Assembly: GCA_017347445.1 (NCBI GenBank)
Contig: AP021856.1
Location: forward strand, 1,682,613 to 1,746,612
Origin: Candidatus Brocadia pituitae
GTDB lineage: Bacteria > Planctomycetota > Brocadiia > Brocadiales > Brocadiaceae
Length of the DNA stretch: 64,000 nt
Direction: 5' to 3'
Under the pieces are notes generated by a model. The model saw only the letters and a list, made by a program, of their open reading frames with translations, did not search any database and was not told where the DNA came from. Positions 9,641-17,152 of this stretch are shown in pieces (positions within the stretch are counted from its first letter, which is position 1; each line of letters begins with the position of its first letter). Made by a program: the position numbers and the translations under genes.

Positions 9641-10330
9641 ATGCGACCGGCAATCAAAATTGCAGCATCAATTCTTGGCGCCAATCCGGTCCGATTGGAA
9701 GAAGAGATCAAAAAGATAGAACTGGCGGGCATTGATTTAATACACATCGACGTAATGGATGGCCATTTTGTCCCCAATATTACGATGGGACCCTTCATTG
9801 TTGAGGGGATCCGGCGTATTACCGACGTGCCTTTAGACATTCACCTGATGATTGAACATCCTGAACGTTATGTGAATGCCTTTGCTGCAGCGGCGCGGGC
9901 TGGTGACCTGATAACCTTCCATAGAGAGACTACAGAAAAGCCCAAAGAGATTATTGCACTCATTAAAAAGACAGGATTAAAAGCCGGCGTATCGCTGAAT
10001 CCGGACACACCTGCCGGGATGGTTGAAGACCTTTTGGATGCACTCGATATGGTGCTTGTCATGTCGGTAAATCCTGGTTTTGCCGGACAGCAGTTCATTC
10101 CGGAGGTTTTACCGAAGATTGCGAGGCTACGGAGCATAGCGCCGGATGAATTGGATATCGAAGTGGACGGTGGCATCACGACAGAAACCATTTCCCAGGC
10201 GGTACAGCAGGGTGCAAATGTGATCGTTGCCGCCTCTGCCATTTTTAAGACACGCGACACGGGTAACGCAATAAAAACCCTCAGACAAGTAGCAGAACAA
10301 GCGGCGGAAAGGAATGTCCTCAGAGGATAA
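9641..10330 (+). CDS. rpe: ribulose-phosphate 3-epimerase
   Basis: Interconverts ribulose 5-phosphate and xylulose 5-phosphate in the pentose phosphate pathway. The TIM-barrel signatures are complete: KIAASILGANPVRLEEEI with the N-terminal Ser/Leu pair, DLIHIDVMDGHFVPNIT with catalytic Asp, DIHLMIEHPERY, VLVMSVNPGFAGQQFIP, and EVDGGIT followed by GANVIVAASAIF. The 229 residues are standard. The ATG at 9641 follows GAAGGGAT. The gene is the third in the gap-pgk-rpe row, linking lower glycolysis and pentose metabolism. Confidence 0.96.
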   Translation: MRPAIKIAASILGANPVRLEEEIKKIELAGIDLIHIDVMDGHFVPNITMGPFIVEGIRRITDVPLDIHLMIEHPERYVNAFAAAARAGDLITFHRETTEKPKEIIALIKKTGLKAGVSLNPDTPAGMVEDLLDALDMVLVMSVNPGFAGQQFIPEVLPKIARLRSIAPDELDIEVDGGITTETISQAVQQGANVIVAASAIFKTRDTGNAIKTLRQVAEQAAERNVLRG

Positions 10331-10388
10331 GCACCTGAGTTACGTGCCCTTGTCTGAATCTGAAATTATCGGTATACATCAATATCTA

Positions 10389-10410
10389 TAAAAAAACACC
10401 TTGTTTTTTT
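10389..10410 (+). terminator. A/T-rich hairpin after rpe
   Basis: A run of A followed by CACC and TTG with a run of T can fold into a short A-U stem with a T-tract. It lies 60 bases after the rpe stop. The stem contains almost no G-C pairs, so it would be a weak terminator. Confidence 0.3.
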
Positions 10411-10431
10411 GTGAAAAGCATATAAACTAGA

Positions 10432-10446
10432 TGATAATGATTATCG
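10432..10446 (+). promoter_or_regulatory. Fur-box-like operator upstream of accD
   Basis: TGATAATGATTATCG matches the 7-1-7 Fur inverted repeat (TGATAAT-N-ATTATCA) with one mismatch at the last base. It is 73 bases before the accD start. Iron control of accD would be unusual, so it may instead act on an unseen short transcript or be fortuitous. Confidence 0.4.
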
Positions 10447-10518
10447 TACCAGGGATTCAGAAACATGGGCAAATGGCATCAAAGTGGTATGGAGTTATGT
10501 CAAAAACAGGTTTAAAAA

Positions 10519-11331
10519 ATGGTGTTTTTTAGAAAAAAGAAGGACATGCCGAATGGTTTGTGGGTGCGCTGTGATGGTTGCAGCAGCATGCTCTTTAAAA
10601 AAACCGTTGAAGATGCGATGTTCGTGTGTCCTGAATGCAACTACCACTTCCGGATATTTTGCAGGGACCGGTTGAATCTCCTGGTCGACGAGAACAGCTT
10701 TGAAGAGATGTGGCCGAATATGACACCATGCGACCCGCTAAACTTTAAAGACCGGATAACGTACCCTGAGAGAGTAAGCGAAGAACAACAAAAAACTGGA
10801 CTAAAAGAGGCTGCAATCGTAGGAAAAGGTACAATCAACGGCAAGGAGGTAATGCTGGGGATTACCGATCCCGGCTTCATCATGGGAAGCATGGGCTCCG
10901 TTGTGGGAGAAAAAATAGCCCGTGTTACAGAAAAGGCGATGGAATTGAGGTTGCCGCTTATTCTAGTTTCAGGTTCTGGTGGCGGTGCCAGGATGCAGGA
11001 GGGGGTGTTTTCCCTTATGCAAATGGCAAAAACCAGTGCTGCTATTGCCCGGTTTCAGGATGCCGGAGGACTGTATATCTCGGTATTAACCGACCCGTCT
11101 TTGGGCGGGGTCATGGCCAGCTTTGCATCCCTGGCTGATATTACGATAGCCGAGCCAAAGGCACTGATCGGTTTTGCCGGCCCCAGGGTCATTCAGGAAA
11201 CAATCAGGCGCGCACTTCCGAAAGGTTTCCAGACCGCGGAGTTTTTGTTAGAGCACGGCTTTTTGGATATGATTGTTCCTCGTCAGGACATGAAAAAAGA
11301 ATTGTTCAGGTTGATTGCTTATTTACAATAA
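10519..11331 (+). CDS. accD: acetyl-CoA carboxylase carboxyltransferase subunit beta
   Basis: Beta half of the carboxyltransferase that moves the biotin-bound carboxyl to acetyl-CoA, the first committed step of fatty acid synthesis; it works with AccA. The N-terminal zinc ribbon is visible as CDGCSSMLF and CPECNYHF, that is two CxxC pairs. The crotonase-fold core contains MGSMGSVVGEKIARVTEKA, SGSGGGARMQEG and DPSLGGVMASFASLAD. The 270 residues are short but complete for the family. accA is not in the window. The next feature is tRNA-Asn, 21 bases downstream on the same strand. Confidence 0.96.
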   Translation: MVFFRKKKDMPNGLWVRCDGCSSMLFKKTVEDAMFVCPECNYHFRIFCRDRLNLLVDENSFEEMWPNMTPCDPLNFKDRITYPERVSEEQQKTGLKEAAIVGKGTINGKEVMLGITDPGFIMGSMGSVVGEKIARVTEKAMELRLPLILVSGSGGGARMQEGVFSLMQMAKTSAAIARFQDAGGLYISVLTDPSLGGVMASFASLADITIAEPKALIGFAGPRVIQETIRRALPKGFQTAEFLLEHGFLDMIVPRQDMKKELFRLIAYLQ

Positions 11332-11352
11332 ATTTTAGAGAAAACAAAAGGT

Positions 11353-11427
11353 TCCCCTGTAGCTCAATGGTAGAGTAGCCGGCTGTTAACCGGTTGGTTG
11401 TAGGTTCGAATCCTACCGGGGGAGCCA
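11353..11427 (+). tRNA. tRNA-Asn (GTT)
   Basis: The acceptor stem TCCCCTG pairs with CGGGGGA. The D-arm starts TAGCTCAATGGTAGAG, the anticodon stem GCCGG/CCGGT closes a CTGTTAA loop with anticodon GTT, and the T-arm contains GGTTCGAATCC. A discriminator G and an encoded CCA complete the gene. A truncated acetyltransferase gene abuts its 3' end, the side at which integrative elements recombine. Confidence 0.95.
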
Positions 11428-11598
11428 ATTTTTATACACAACAAAGGTATGAACAGGAGAAGACATCCATAAGGTTTTACAATCCTCTTTGCCGGCCTGT
11501 GGATCAAATGCAAAGGTATCCCCATTTTTCACTACCTGATGAAAAACATTCCATATATCTTCAAAATCAGAACCCTTTGCTTTCCGTATCTTAATCAT
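11428..11598 (-). pseudogene. N-terminal stub of a GNAT acetyltransferase, cut at tRNA-Asn
   Basis: The minus-strand frame from ATG 11598 encodes MIKIRKAKGSDFEDIW, then VVKNGDTFAFDP, and ends HTFVVYKN just before the tRNA sequence. This is the first third of a GNAT N-acetyltransferase of the MnaT/phosphinothricin acetyltransferase type; the acetyl-CoA-binding motif that should follow is absent. The coding homology stops exactly where the 3' end of the tRNA begins, so the rest was lost or replaced at that junction. Its start overlaps the last codons of the upstream histidine kinase gene by 8 bases, so the two were once translationally coupled. Confidence 0.65.
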
Positions 11599-13213
11599 TG
11601 TTCTCTCGAAGTTTTACGGGTAATGTAAAGGTGAAGGTACTCCCTTTCCCCTGTTTACTTTCTACCCAAATTTTTCCTCCATGTAATTCCACCAGATGCT
11701 TTGTAAGGACCAAGCCAAGTCCTGTTCCTTCGTAACGGCGTGAATATGAGCTGTCTAATTGAAAAAATGGTTTAAATAATTTATCAATGTCTTCAGATTT
11801 AATACCAATACCCGTATCGCTTACCCCAATTTGAACATATTGTTCCACCAGTTTTGCGTTGATTGTAATCGTGCCATTTTTTGCCGTAAACTTAACGGCA
11901 TTGGATAAGAGATTAAACATGATTTGTTTAAATTTTATTTTGTCAGCAACTATGTGAGGTATGTTCGCATGGATATGCGTGTGTATGCTGATGCCTTTCT
12001 TGTCAGAAAATTCGGAAATCGCATGTAATACCTCAGCAATAACCGTTTCTAAGGAAAACTCTTCATAGTTGAGCTCAAATTTTCCTGCCTCAATTTTTGT
12101 GAAGTCAAGGATGTTATTAATCATGCTGAGCAGGTGTTGTCCGCTACTATGGATATCATCTAGACACCCTTTTTGATCTCCGTTGAGAGGACCGATAACT
12201 TCGTCCCTTAATACTTCGGCAAAACCGATAATTGCATTCAACGGAGTACGCAACTCGTGTGACATGGTTGCTAAAAATTCTGATTTCAGTCTGTTGGCCT
12301 TTTCAAGTGCAATATTTGCCTGGCGAAGCTCCTTTGTTCTTTCTTCCACTTTTTTTTCAAGATTCAAGTACAAACTTTCCAAATGCTTTGATTGTTCAAC
12401 CGCAGTTTTTTTGTATACGTCCAATAAATTTATTTGAGTTGCTATCAAAGACCTGAGCCTTTCCTCTTCTTTAATCGTGGTTTTATCGCTGACAAATATC
12501 TTTTCTGTTACAAAAGGCAACACCGCCAACCTTACATGCAAGGCAATGTTTCTGAACATATTTGCTGTCTCGCGAGGAATTTCCGTTCTGGAGAATATAA
12601 TGAGCGATAATAAATTTCCCGTTGGCAATATGCTCCCAAATCCTAAAACAGACGTAATTCCAAAAGGGATTACAAATTTGTCCTGAGCTGGAATATAAGG
12701 GCTTCCAAGGGCATCGGGTACGTGGAATATATTGAAGACTTTGCTTCCCAACTCTACGATAAGTTCCGGGCCGGGATTTAGAACATTGCTGATATCAATT
12801 CCTAATTGGTATATCATTTGGGAAATCATGGGAATTTGTTCCACGGTATGTTCACTCACCAAAGGAATAACCCGGTGTTCTTTGGAAAGCTTCGTCGAAT
12901 TCCACTCCGGTCGTATTCCTACCGTAGCTAATTGAATTAAACACGTCATCCCCTGCCGTACTGGCTGCCCAACTAATATTTCGTTAGCCAATTGACGTAA
13001 TTCCGGGTCAAGACTTGCATAAGGATATGTCATGAAAAAACGAACCAGGACACACGATCTTTCCCCTGTTTGTTTATCAGTAAGATTATCATAAAAATAG
13101 TGAACCATCAGATTTGCCAACTCTGCCAGGTTTCCTGCTTTAAACCCAAATTGCTGTAAAGCGTCTCCGCAGCGGGTCATGTCTTCTAAAGTAAATTTTG
13201 TTAAATCATACAT
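11591..13213 (-). CDS. soluble sensor histidine kinase
   Basis: A 540-residue kinase without membrane helices, so probably cytoplasmic. Residues 1 to about 250 form an input domain starting YDLTKFTLEDMTRCGDALQQ and including NIFHVPDALGSPYIPAQDKF. I recall this domain in other bacterial kinases, but it has no assigned ligand. A coiled coil (about 255-310) leads to the HisKA phosphoacceptor ATMSHELRTPLNAIIGFAE with His near residue 318. The HATPase_c part follows with N, G1 and G2 boxes (FNLLSNAVKFT, DTGIGI, GTGLGL). No response regulator is adjacent. The start lacks a clear ribosome-binding site; ATG at 13213 is the first possible. Confidence 0.88.
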   Translation of the reverse strand: MYDLTKFTLEDMTRCGDALQQFGFKAGNLAELANLMVHYFYDNLTDKQTGERSCVLVRFFMTYPYASLDPELRQLANEILVGQPVRQGMTCLIQLATVGIRPEWNSTKLSKEHRVIPLVSEHTVEQIPMISQMIYQLGIDISNVLNPGPELIVELGSKVFNIFHVPDALGSPYIPAQDKFVIPFGITSVLGFGSILPTGNLLSLIIFSRTEIPRETANMFRNIALHVRLAVLPFVTEKIFVSDKTTIKEEERLRSLIATQINLLDVYKKTAVEQSKHLESLYLNLEKKVEERTKELRQANIALEKANRLKSEFLATMSHELRTPLNAIIGFAEVLRDEVIGPLNGDQKGCLDDIHSSGQHLLSMINNILDFTKIEAGKFELNYEEFSLETVIAEVLHAISEFSDKKGISIHTHIHANIPHIVADKIKFKQIMFNLLSNAVKFTAKNGTITINAKLVEQYVQIGVSDTGIGIKSEDIDKLFKPFFQLDSSYSRRYEGTGLGLVLTKHLVELHGGKIWVESKQGKGSTFTFTLPVKLRENND

Positions 13214-13295
13214 TGTTTTGCAAATCTACCCTATGTAAGGGACGGGTACGGAATAGACTTTTTACAAGCTGCAAACAGGAAAAAGATATCCAAAG

Positions 13296-14273
13296 CTAGG
13301 TAAGCGCTTCCGGGTTTACACAGTTTGGCGGTCTCTGGTTATTCAATACGGCGATGATATTTTCAACCGCCATAAGAGACATTTTCGCCCTCGTTCCCAC
13401 CGTGGCACTGCCAAGATGGGGAGCGAGCACCACATTATCCAGCTCTGCAAGTCCGGGCTTTAATTTCGGTTCTTCCTCATAGACGTCGAGTCCTGCCCCC
13501 GCAATCTGCCTGTTTTTTAAAGCACACACCAAAGCCTCTTCATCAATTACCGCACCTCGTCCGGTATTGATAAGATACGCCGTCTGTTTCATCTGGGAGA
13601 GTTCCGTGGCACCGATCAGGTGTCTGGTCTTTTCGGAAAGCGGTGTATGAAGAGAAAGGAAATCCGACTCCCTGAGTAACGCCTTTAAATCTACCCTTTG
13701 AGCGCCAAGCATCTCTTCCATCACATCATTTCTGCTTGTCTGTGTGGTATAAAGAACCTTCATACACCATCCCCGCGACCGCATGGCCATGGCCGTCCCA
13801 ATCCTTCCTGCTCCAATAATACCCAGGGTCTTTCCCACGAGGTCACCCCCCAGCAGCATCATGGGCGCCCAACCGGTAAATTTGCCTGCACGGGTAAGCT
13901 TATCGCCCTCCACAATTCTCCGGGTTATGGAAAAAAGCAATGCCCAGGCCATATCGGCGGTGCTGTCCGTCAATACACCTGGTGTATTCGTTACGACAAT
14001 GCCCCTGGCAGTGGCAGCCTTGACATCGATATTGTCATATCCTACGGCATAATTGGCAACAATCTTCAGATTTGTTGCCTCTTGCATCAAGCGTGCATCA
14101 ATCCTGTCTGAAAGCATCGTGATGATCGCATCCCTGCCTTTTGTCTCCTTCAGCAGTTCATCATAGGTCAGTGGCCTGTCATGCGGATTTATCTCCATCT
14201 TTTGGCAAGCCTTTTTAAGAAGATTAATACCATCTTCGGGAATCTTTCGGGTAATAAAGACATTGAACGCCAT
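13296..14273 (-). CDS. D-2-hydroxyacid dehydrogenase (glyoxylate/hydroxypyruvate reductase type)
   Basis: An NAD(P)-dependent oxidoreductase acting on 2-keto acids such as glyoxylate or hydroxypyruvate. The 325-residue chain has the nucleotide-binding motif GIIGAGRIGTAMAMR, the catalytic Arg in INTGRGAVIDEEAL, Glu in LDVYEEEP and His in LAPHLGSA, all in order. AAAGGA precedes the ATG at 14273 with good spacing. It lies 23 bases downstream of the 14297-14917 gene and is probably co-transcribed with it. Exact substrate is uncertain; glyoxylate reductase fits best by resemblance. Confidence 0.92.
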   Translation of the reverse strand: MAFNVFITRKIPEDGINLLKKACQKMEINPHDRPLTYDELLKETKGRDAIITMLSDRIDARLMQEATNLKIVANYAVGYDNIDVKAATARGIVVTNTPGVLTDSTADMAWALLFSITRRIVEGDKLTRAGKFTGWAPMMLLGGDLVGKTLGIIGAGRIGTAMAMRSRGWCMKVLYTTQTSRNDVMEEMLGAQRVDLKALLRESDFLSLHTPLSEKTRHLIGATELSQMKQTAYLINTGRGAVIDEEALVCALKNRQIAGAGLDVYEEEPKLKPGLAELDNVVLAPHLGSATVGTRAKMSLMAVENIIAVLNNQRPPNCVNPEALT

Positions 14274-14296
14274 TTGTTATTTCCTTTAATAACGAA

Positions 14297-14917
14297 TTAT
14301 TTACAATACGCCCTGTACAAAATCATGTAATTTACAATAATTTTCTTCGCCTCAGGACGCAAGTCCTGTTTGAGATCCGCATTTTGTAAGACCCGTTCTA
14401 TGATTTTCCAGGCCTCACACCAATCTTGTTCAAAGGCTATTTGTGCCTTTGCCAGGGCCAACACCACTGACACGGTAAAACTGTCATTTGCCGCCTTGTA
14501 CGCTTCTTCGAGCAATATGATCGCATTTTCAGGATGAAAATAGTCATCCATGGCGATAAGATATCCAAGACAAAATATCTCATCGGCACTGAGAAAATCG
14601 GTATTCAGCTCGACAACCGGCATATGATATAATAATCCCAGATAGTACGTATACAGCTCTGCATTATTCTTTCCTTCGAATCTCCATGAAAGAGCATTAA
14701 TTACCGCTGCCTTATGATCGACAGGATTTTCCGGGGATGAAAGAAACTCAGCAATTTCTAGCCCCATTACGCCTTCCAGATGCGCACGCTGAACCATCCT
14801 GACATCCAGATATGCCTTGTAAAAATCGGTAGCAGTAATCGGCGAATCTGCTCTGCTTACTCCCGGAAATACAAACAGCAGTTTTAATAAAGTGATCAAA
14901 ACCAGTATCTTTTTCAT
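14297..14917 (-). CDS. secreted protein with helical repeats, function unknown
   Basis: A 206-residue protein with an N-terminal signal peptide (LVLITLLKLLFVFPGVSRA). The mature part is helical and contains TPR-like segments such as ENAIILLEEAYKAANDSFTV and the following VVLALAKAQIAFEQDWCEAW. I do not recognise a named family. It probably sits in the periplasm as a small scaffold or binding protein. It precedes the dehydrogenase gene by 23 bases, but the cellular compartments differ, so the shared transcript may not imply shared function. Confidence 0.7.
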   Translation of the reverse strand: MKKILVLITLLKLLFVFPGVSRADSPITATDFYKAYLDVRMVQRAHLEGVMGLEIAEFLSSPENPVDHKAAVINALSWRFEGKNNAELYTYYLGLLYHMPVVELNTDFLSADEIFCLGYLIAMDDYFHPENAIILLEEAYKAANDSFTVSVVLALAKAQIAFEQDWCEAWKIIERVLQNADLKQDLRPEAKKIIVNYMILYRAYCK

Positions 14918-14990
14918 CTCAATCCTTTTCTCTTAGTAAATATTGGGGAGATAGACCTGTCGTAACCGTTTAGGGCAGAAGCGATTTGGT

Positions 14991-15212
14991 TTAAGTTTTG
15001 CTTTTTGCATGTAGTATTGTAAGCCCAACAAGTTCTCCGTTGTGATAATGATAAACAAAGTCATCTTCCATGATACTATCATTTGCCTGTTGTGGCTTTC
15101 TGAAGCTTATGTAGAGTACCTCTGCCTCGTCGTCATAATCAACCCAGATACGTTTTGATGGCATCTTCAATAGATAAGGGACGGCTTCTTTTATCTCCTT
15201 TACCTCTTCCAT
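14991..15212 (-). CDS. DUF2283 family protein
   Basis: A 73-residue protein containing the DUF2283 signature WVDYDDEAEVLYISFRKP, then DDFVYHYHNGELVGLTILHA. Members are small cytoplasmic proteins of unknown role, often beside a toxin-like gene. Its start overlaps the upstream gene 15200-15526 by 13 bases, so the two are translationally coupled. In analogous pairs the DUF2283 protein is proposed to act as the partner or antitoxin; that role is inferred here. Confidence 0.8.
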   Translation of the reverse strand: MEEVKEIKEAVPYLLKMPSKRIWVDYDDEAEVLYISFRKPQQANDSIMEDDFVYHYHNGELVGLTILHAKSKT

Positions 15213-15526
15213 TCAACCCCCTTTCTGGTTATTTTTTCTGGTTTAGAAGTCATAAAAGCCGTTATCACAAATCCGTCAATTTCTTGTTCTTTATAGATTA
15301 CAACAGCGTGTTTCTCGGAAATGAAGGTTTTCGCATAATGCTTTATTGCGATAAGTCCATCCTTTGTACCACCCACGATGATATCCGGACTTTCAAGAGT
15401 TTCGGGGACTACGTCGTGGTTTCCTGCCATATAATCGTGAGACTCTACAATATGAGCCCATCTCTCCGCTGTAAGACGTATTTCTTTATTATGTTTTGAG
15501 GTAACGGTTCCTATTATCGCATCCAC
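15200..15526 (-). CDS. toxin-like protein with a BECR-type nuclease appearance
   Basis: A 108-residue protein with the pattern IRLTAERWAHIVESHDYM, PETLESPDIIVGG, then a strand-rich second half HAVVIYKEQEIDGFVITAFM. This arrangement resembles small phage-type BECR (Barnase-EndoU-ColicinE5-RelE) fold proteins, with a conserved W-x-H-I-x-x-x-H motif near the start. It is coupled to a DUF2283 partner with a 13-base overlap, as in toxin-antitoxin operons. The nuclease assignment is from general resemblance only; toxicity is not shown. Confidence 0.55.
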   Translation of the reverse strand: MDAIIGTVTSKHNKEIRLTAERWAHIVESHDYMAGNHDVVPETLESPDIIVGGTKDGLIAIKHYAKTFISEKHAVVIYKEQEIDGFVITAFMTSKPEKITRKGVEWKR

Positions 15527-15588
15527 TATTATTTTAAGTCAACTATTAAACCTCTAAATTTTCTCGTGGGATGATTCAATCTTGTTTG

Positions 15589-15699
15589 CTACCACGCAAT
15601 AGCCTGGATTGATTTTTGCGCCCAATGCGCAGGAATCTTTCCTATCCAGGGCAAACCAGCATCTTTATATCCAGGATAAGGCTTCAGCTTTTGACTCAT
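15589..15699 (-). pseudogene. hsdS: N-terminal stub of a type I restriction specificity subunit (HsdS)
   Basis: A 36-codon frame with a good ribosome-binding site (GGAAAG) encodes KPYPGYKDAGLPWIGKIPAH followed by W. This is the standard opening of HsdS proteins (YP-x-YKDSG-x-x-W-L/I-G-x-IP-x-HW). It then stops and no target-recognition domain follows. It is on the same strand as the frameshifted hsdM and about 1.45 kb downstream of it, with a REP-transposase gene in between. It is the remains of the specificity gene of that system. Confidence 0.7.
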
Positions 15700-15792
15700 C
15701 TGCTTTCCGTAATTATTTTAAATGTTAAAGCATTCGTAACAATTTAACATTTTGAAAAATTCCAATAATAAAGATGCTTGTCAAACAGTGCT

Positions 15793-15858
15793 GGGGCGAA
15801 GCATTTGCCAAATTGAGCATAAACATACGCATACCAGTTATGGCAAATGCTTCGCCCC
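15793..15858. repeat. palindromic element, copy 1
   Basis: GGGGCGAAGCATTTGCC at the left pairs with GGCAAATGCTTCGCCCC at the right across about 32 bases. A closely similar copy lies at 52050-52114. Both are intergenic. The intervening loop also shares bases (ATGCCAGTTAT-like), so this is a dispersed element and not two unrelated hairpins. Confidence 0.75.
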
Positions 15859-15976
15859 TACTCACACCGAGCTACAAAGAATTAAGGCAAAAAAGCAAAA
15901 TCATCAATTTTTAACCAATAGTTTTAATCCCGAAGGGATGGTATTATTATAGTATATCATTACGCGACTGTTTTTT

Positions 15977-16034
15977 AACCCCGAAGGGGTGATATATCCT
16001 CATCATTGCCATGATATTTCACCCCTTCAGGGTT
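15977..16034. repeat. inverted repeat of CCCCGAAGGGG type
   Basis: AACCCCGAAGGGGTGATAT is mirrored by ATATTTCACCCCTTCAGGGTT. It belongs to the REP-like palindromes crowding 15900-17040. The nearby CCCGAAGGGATGGTATTATT at about 15932 and its mirror at about 16070 may be outer arms of the same element. Confidence 0.6.
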
Positions 16035-16111
16035 GGGTGATGTATTACGGTTTTTTTCCTATAATCATATCATCCCTTCGAGATTTCTTTCACATTCCAA
16101 CCTTCAAAACT

Positions 16112-16153
16112 GAGGCATGAAATGCCGTCAGCATATAGCAGGGGGTGAAGCCC
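16112..16153 (+). repeat. REP element copy 1 (plus orientation)
   Basis: Contains ATATAGCAGGGGGTGAAGCC preceded by a small palindrome (GGCATGAAATGCC). The same unit recurs at 16398 and, inverted, at 16998, around the REP-associated transposase. Confidence 0.65.
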
Positions 16154-16397
16154 ATATGCATCAAGCTAAGGATTTTGTGTACTGAAGAGCTTCGTTACCG
16201 ATTCTTCCTTTCGCCCCTTTGGGGCTATTATGATGTTATTCCTCATTTCCAGGGCCTTCAGCCCTGGCTAGAGACTTCCAGCCATTCTGGCCTGTATCTT
16301 AGCTTAATGATAGGAGAAGCAATGTCCACCCTATCCGGATGTCTTATGCCCGAAGGGCAACAAGGATATAGCCAGGGCTGAATGCCCTGGTTACTTT

Positions 16398-16440
16398 GAG
16401 GCCTGAAAGGCCGTTAGCATATAGCAGGGGGTGAAGCCCC
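16398..16440 (+). repeat. REP element copy 2, left of the transposase
   Basis: Nearly identical to copy 1: GGCCTGAAAGGCC then the ATATAGCAGGGGGTGAAGCC unit. It lies 54 bases before the end of the transposase gene and is in inverted orientation to copy 3 on the other side. Confidence 0.7.
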
Positions 16441-16493
16441 CTGACCTTGAATAACAACAACAATAAGCCCCAAAGGGGCGAAAGGACATCTTC

Positions 16494-16991
16494 TTATCTC
16501 CAAATATAATTTTCATCGTATTCGATGCCATGCCTATTGAGAAACTCGACAAATTCCTCCTGAAATGATTTTTTGCGATGGTGCTCCTGTTGGTTTCGGA
16601 TATATTGAATTACCGTATCTTCTGCTGACTTGCTTACGGAGAATGCACCATACCCATCCTGCCATCCAAATTTGTCTTTGTCTGGAAACGAATCGTGAAC
16701 CCATTTCGAGGAATTTGTCTTTACAATCTCCATAAATTTCGAAACAGAAACGGTCTTGGGCATATACGCATAAAAATGGATATGCTCTGGCATAGAGTTG
16801 ATTTCAATGAGTTTTCCACCAAGCTCTCTGATTATGCCGCCAATATATGAGAAAAGCCTTTCATGGATGGTGCTATCTAACAAGGGAACTCTGTTTTTTG
16901 TGCTAAACACAAAATGCATCCCTATAAACGTGAATGTGCCAGCCAGGTAAATTCCTTTCGCCCTTTCAGGGCTAACCAATGTATTACTCAT
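16494..16991 (-). CDS. REP-associated tyrosine transposase (Y1, IS200/IS605-like)
   Basis: A single-strand HUH transposase of the RAYT type, which mobilises REP palindromes. Visible motifs: HFVFSTKNRVPLL, the metal-binding HUH pair in MPEHIHFYAYMPK, KTNSSKWVHDSFPDK, GWQDGYGAFSVSKS, the catalytic Tyr in VIQYIRNQQEHHRKK, and the C-terminal SFQEEFVEFLNRHGIEYDE. The full 165 codons start at ATG 16991, but the first dozen residues fall inside a REP palindrome and do not match the family. The real start is probably nearer AGTFTFIGMHFVF. It separates hsdM from the hsdS stub. Confidence 0.9.
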   Translation of the reverse strand: MSNTLVSPERAKGIYLAGTFTFIGMHFVFSTKNRVPLLDSTIHERLFSYIGGIIRELGGKLIEINSMPEHIHFYAYMPKTVSVSKFMEIVKTNSSKWVHDSFPDKDKFGWQDGYGAFSVSKSAEDTVIQYIRNQQEHHRKKSFQEEFVEFLNRHGIEYDENYIWR

Positions 16992-16997
16992 TTTCAG

Positions 16998-17038
16998 GGG
17001 GCTTCACCCCCTGCTATACACTATCCGCCCTTCGGGCA
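16998..17038 (-). repeat. REP element copy 3 (inverted), right of the transposase
   Basis: On the minus strand it reads GCCCGAAGGGCGGATAGTG followed by TATAGCAGGGGGTGAAGCC. It is the mirror of copy 2, so the transposase gene is bracketed by inverted REPs, the expected layout for a RAYT unit. Confidence 0.7.
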
Positions 17039-17152
17039 TAAAAAGTACTTTATTGGGCAAAATTGATACTTCATCATAGTCATACTCACAGACTCAGACG
17101 GATTCCACGGATTTCAACTCGATTACCACCTTATGCTTAACTATAAATTTAT

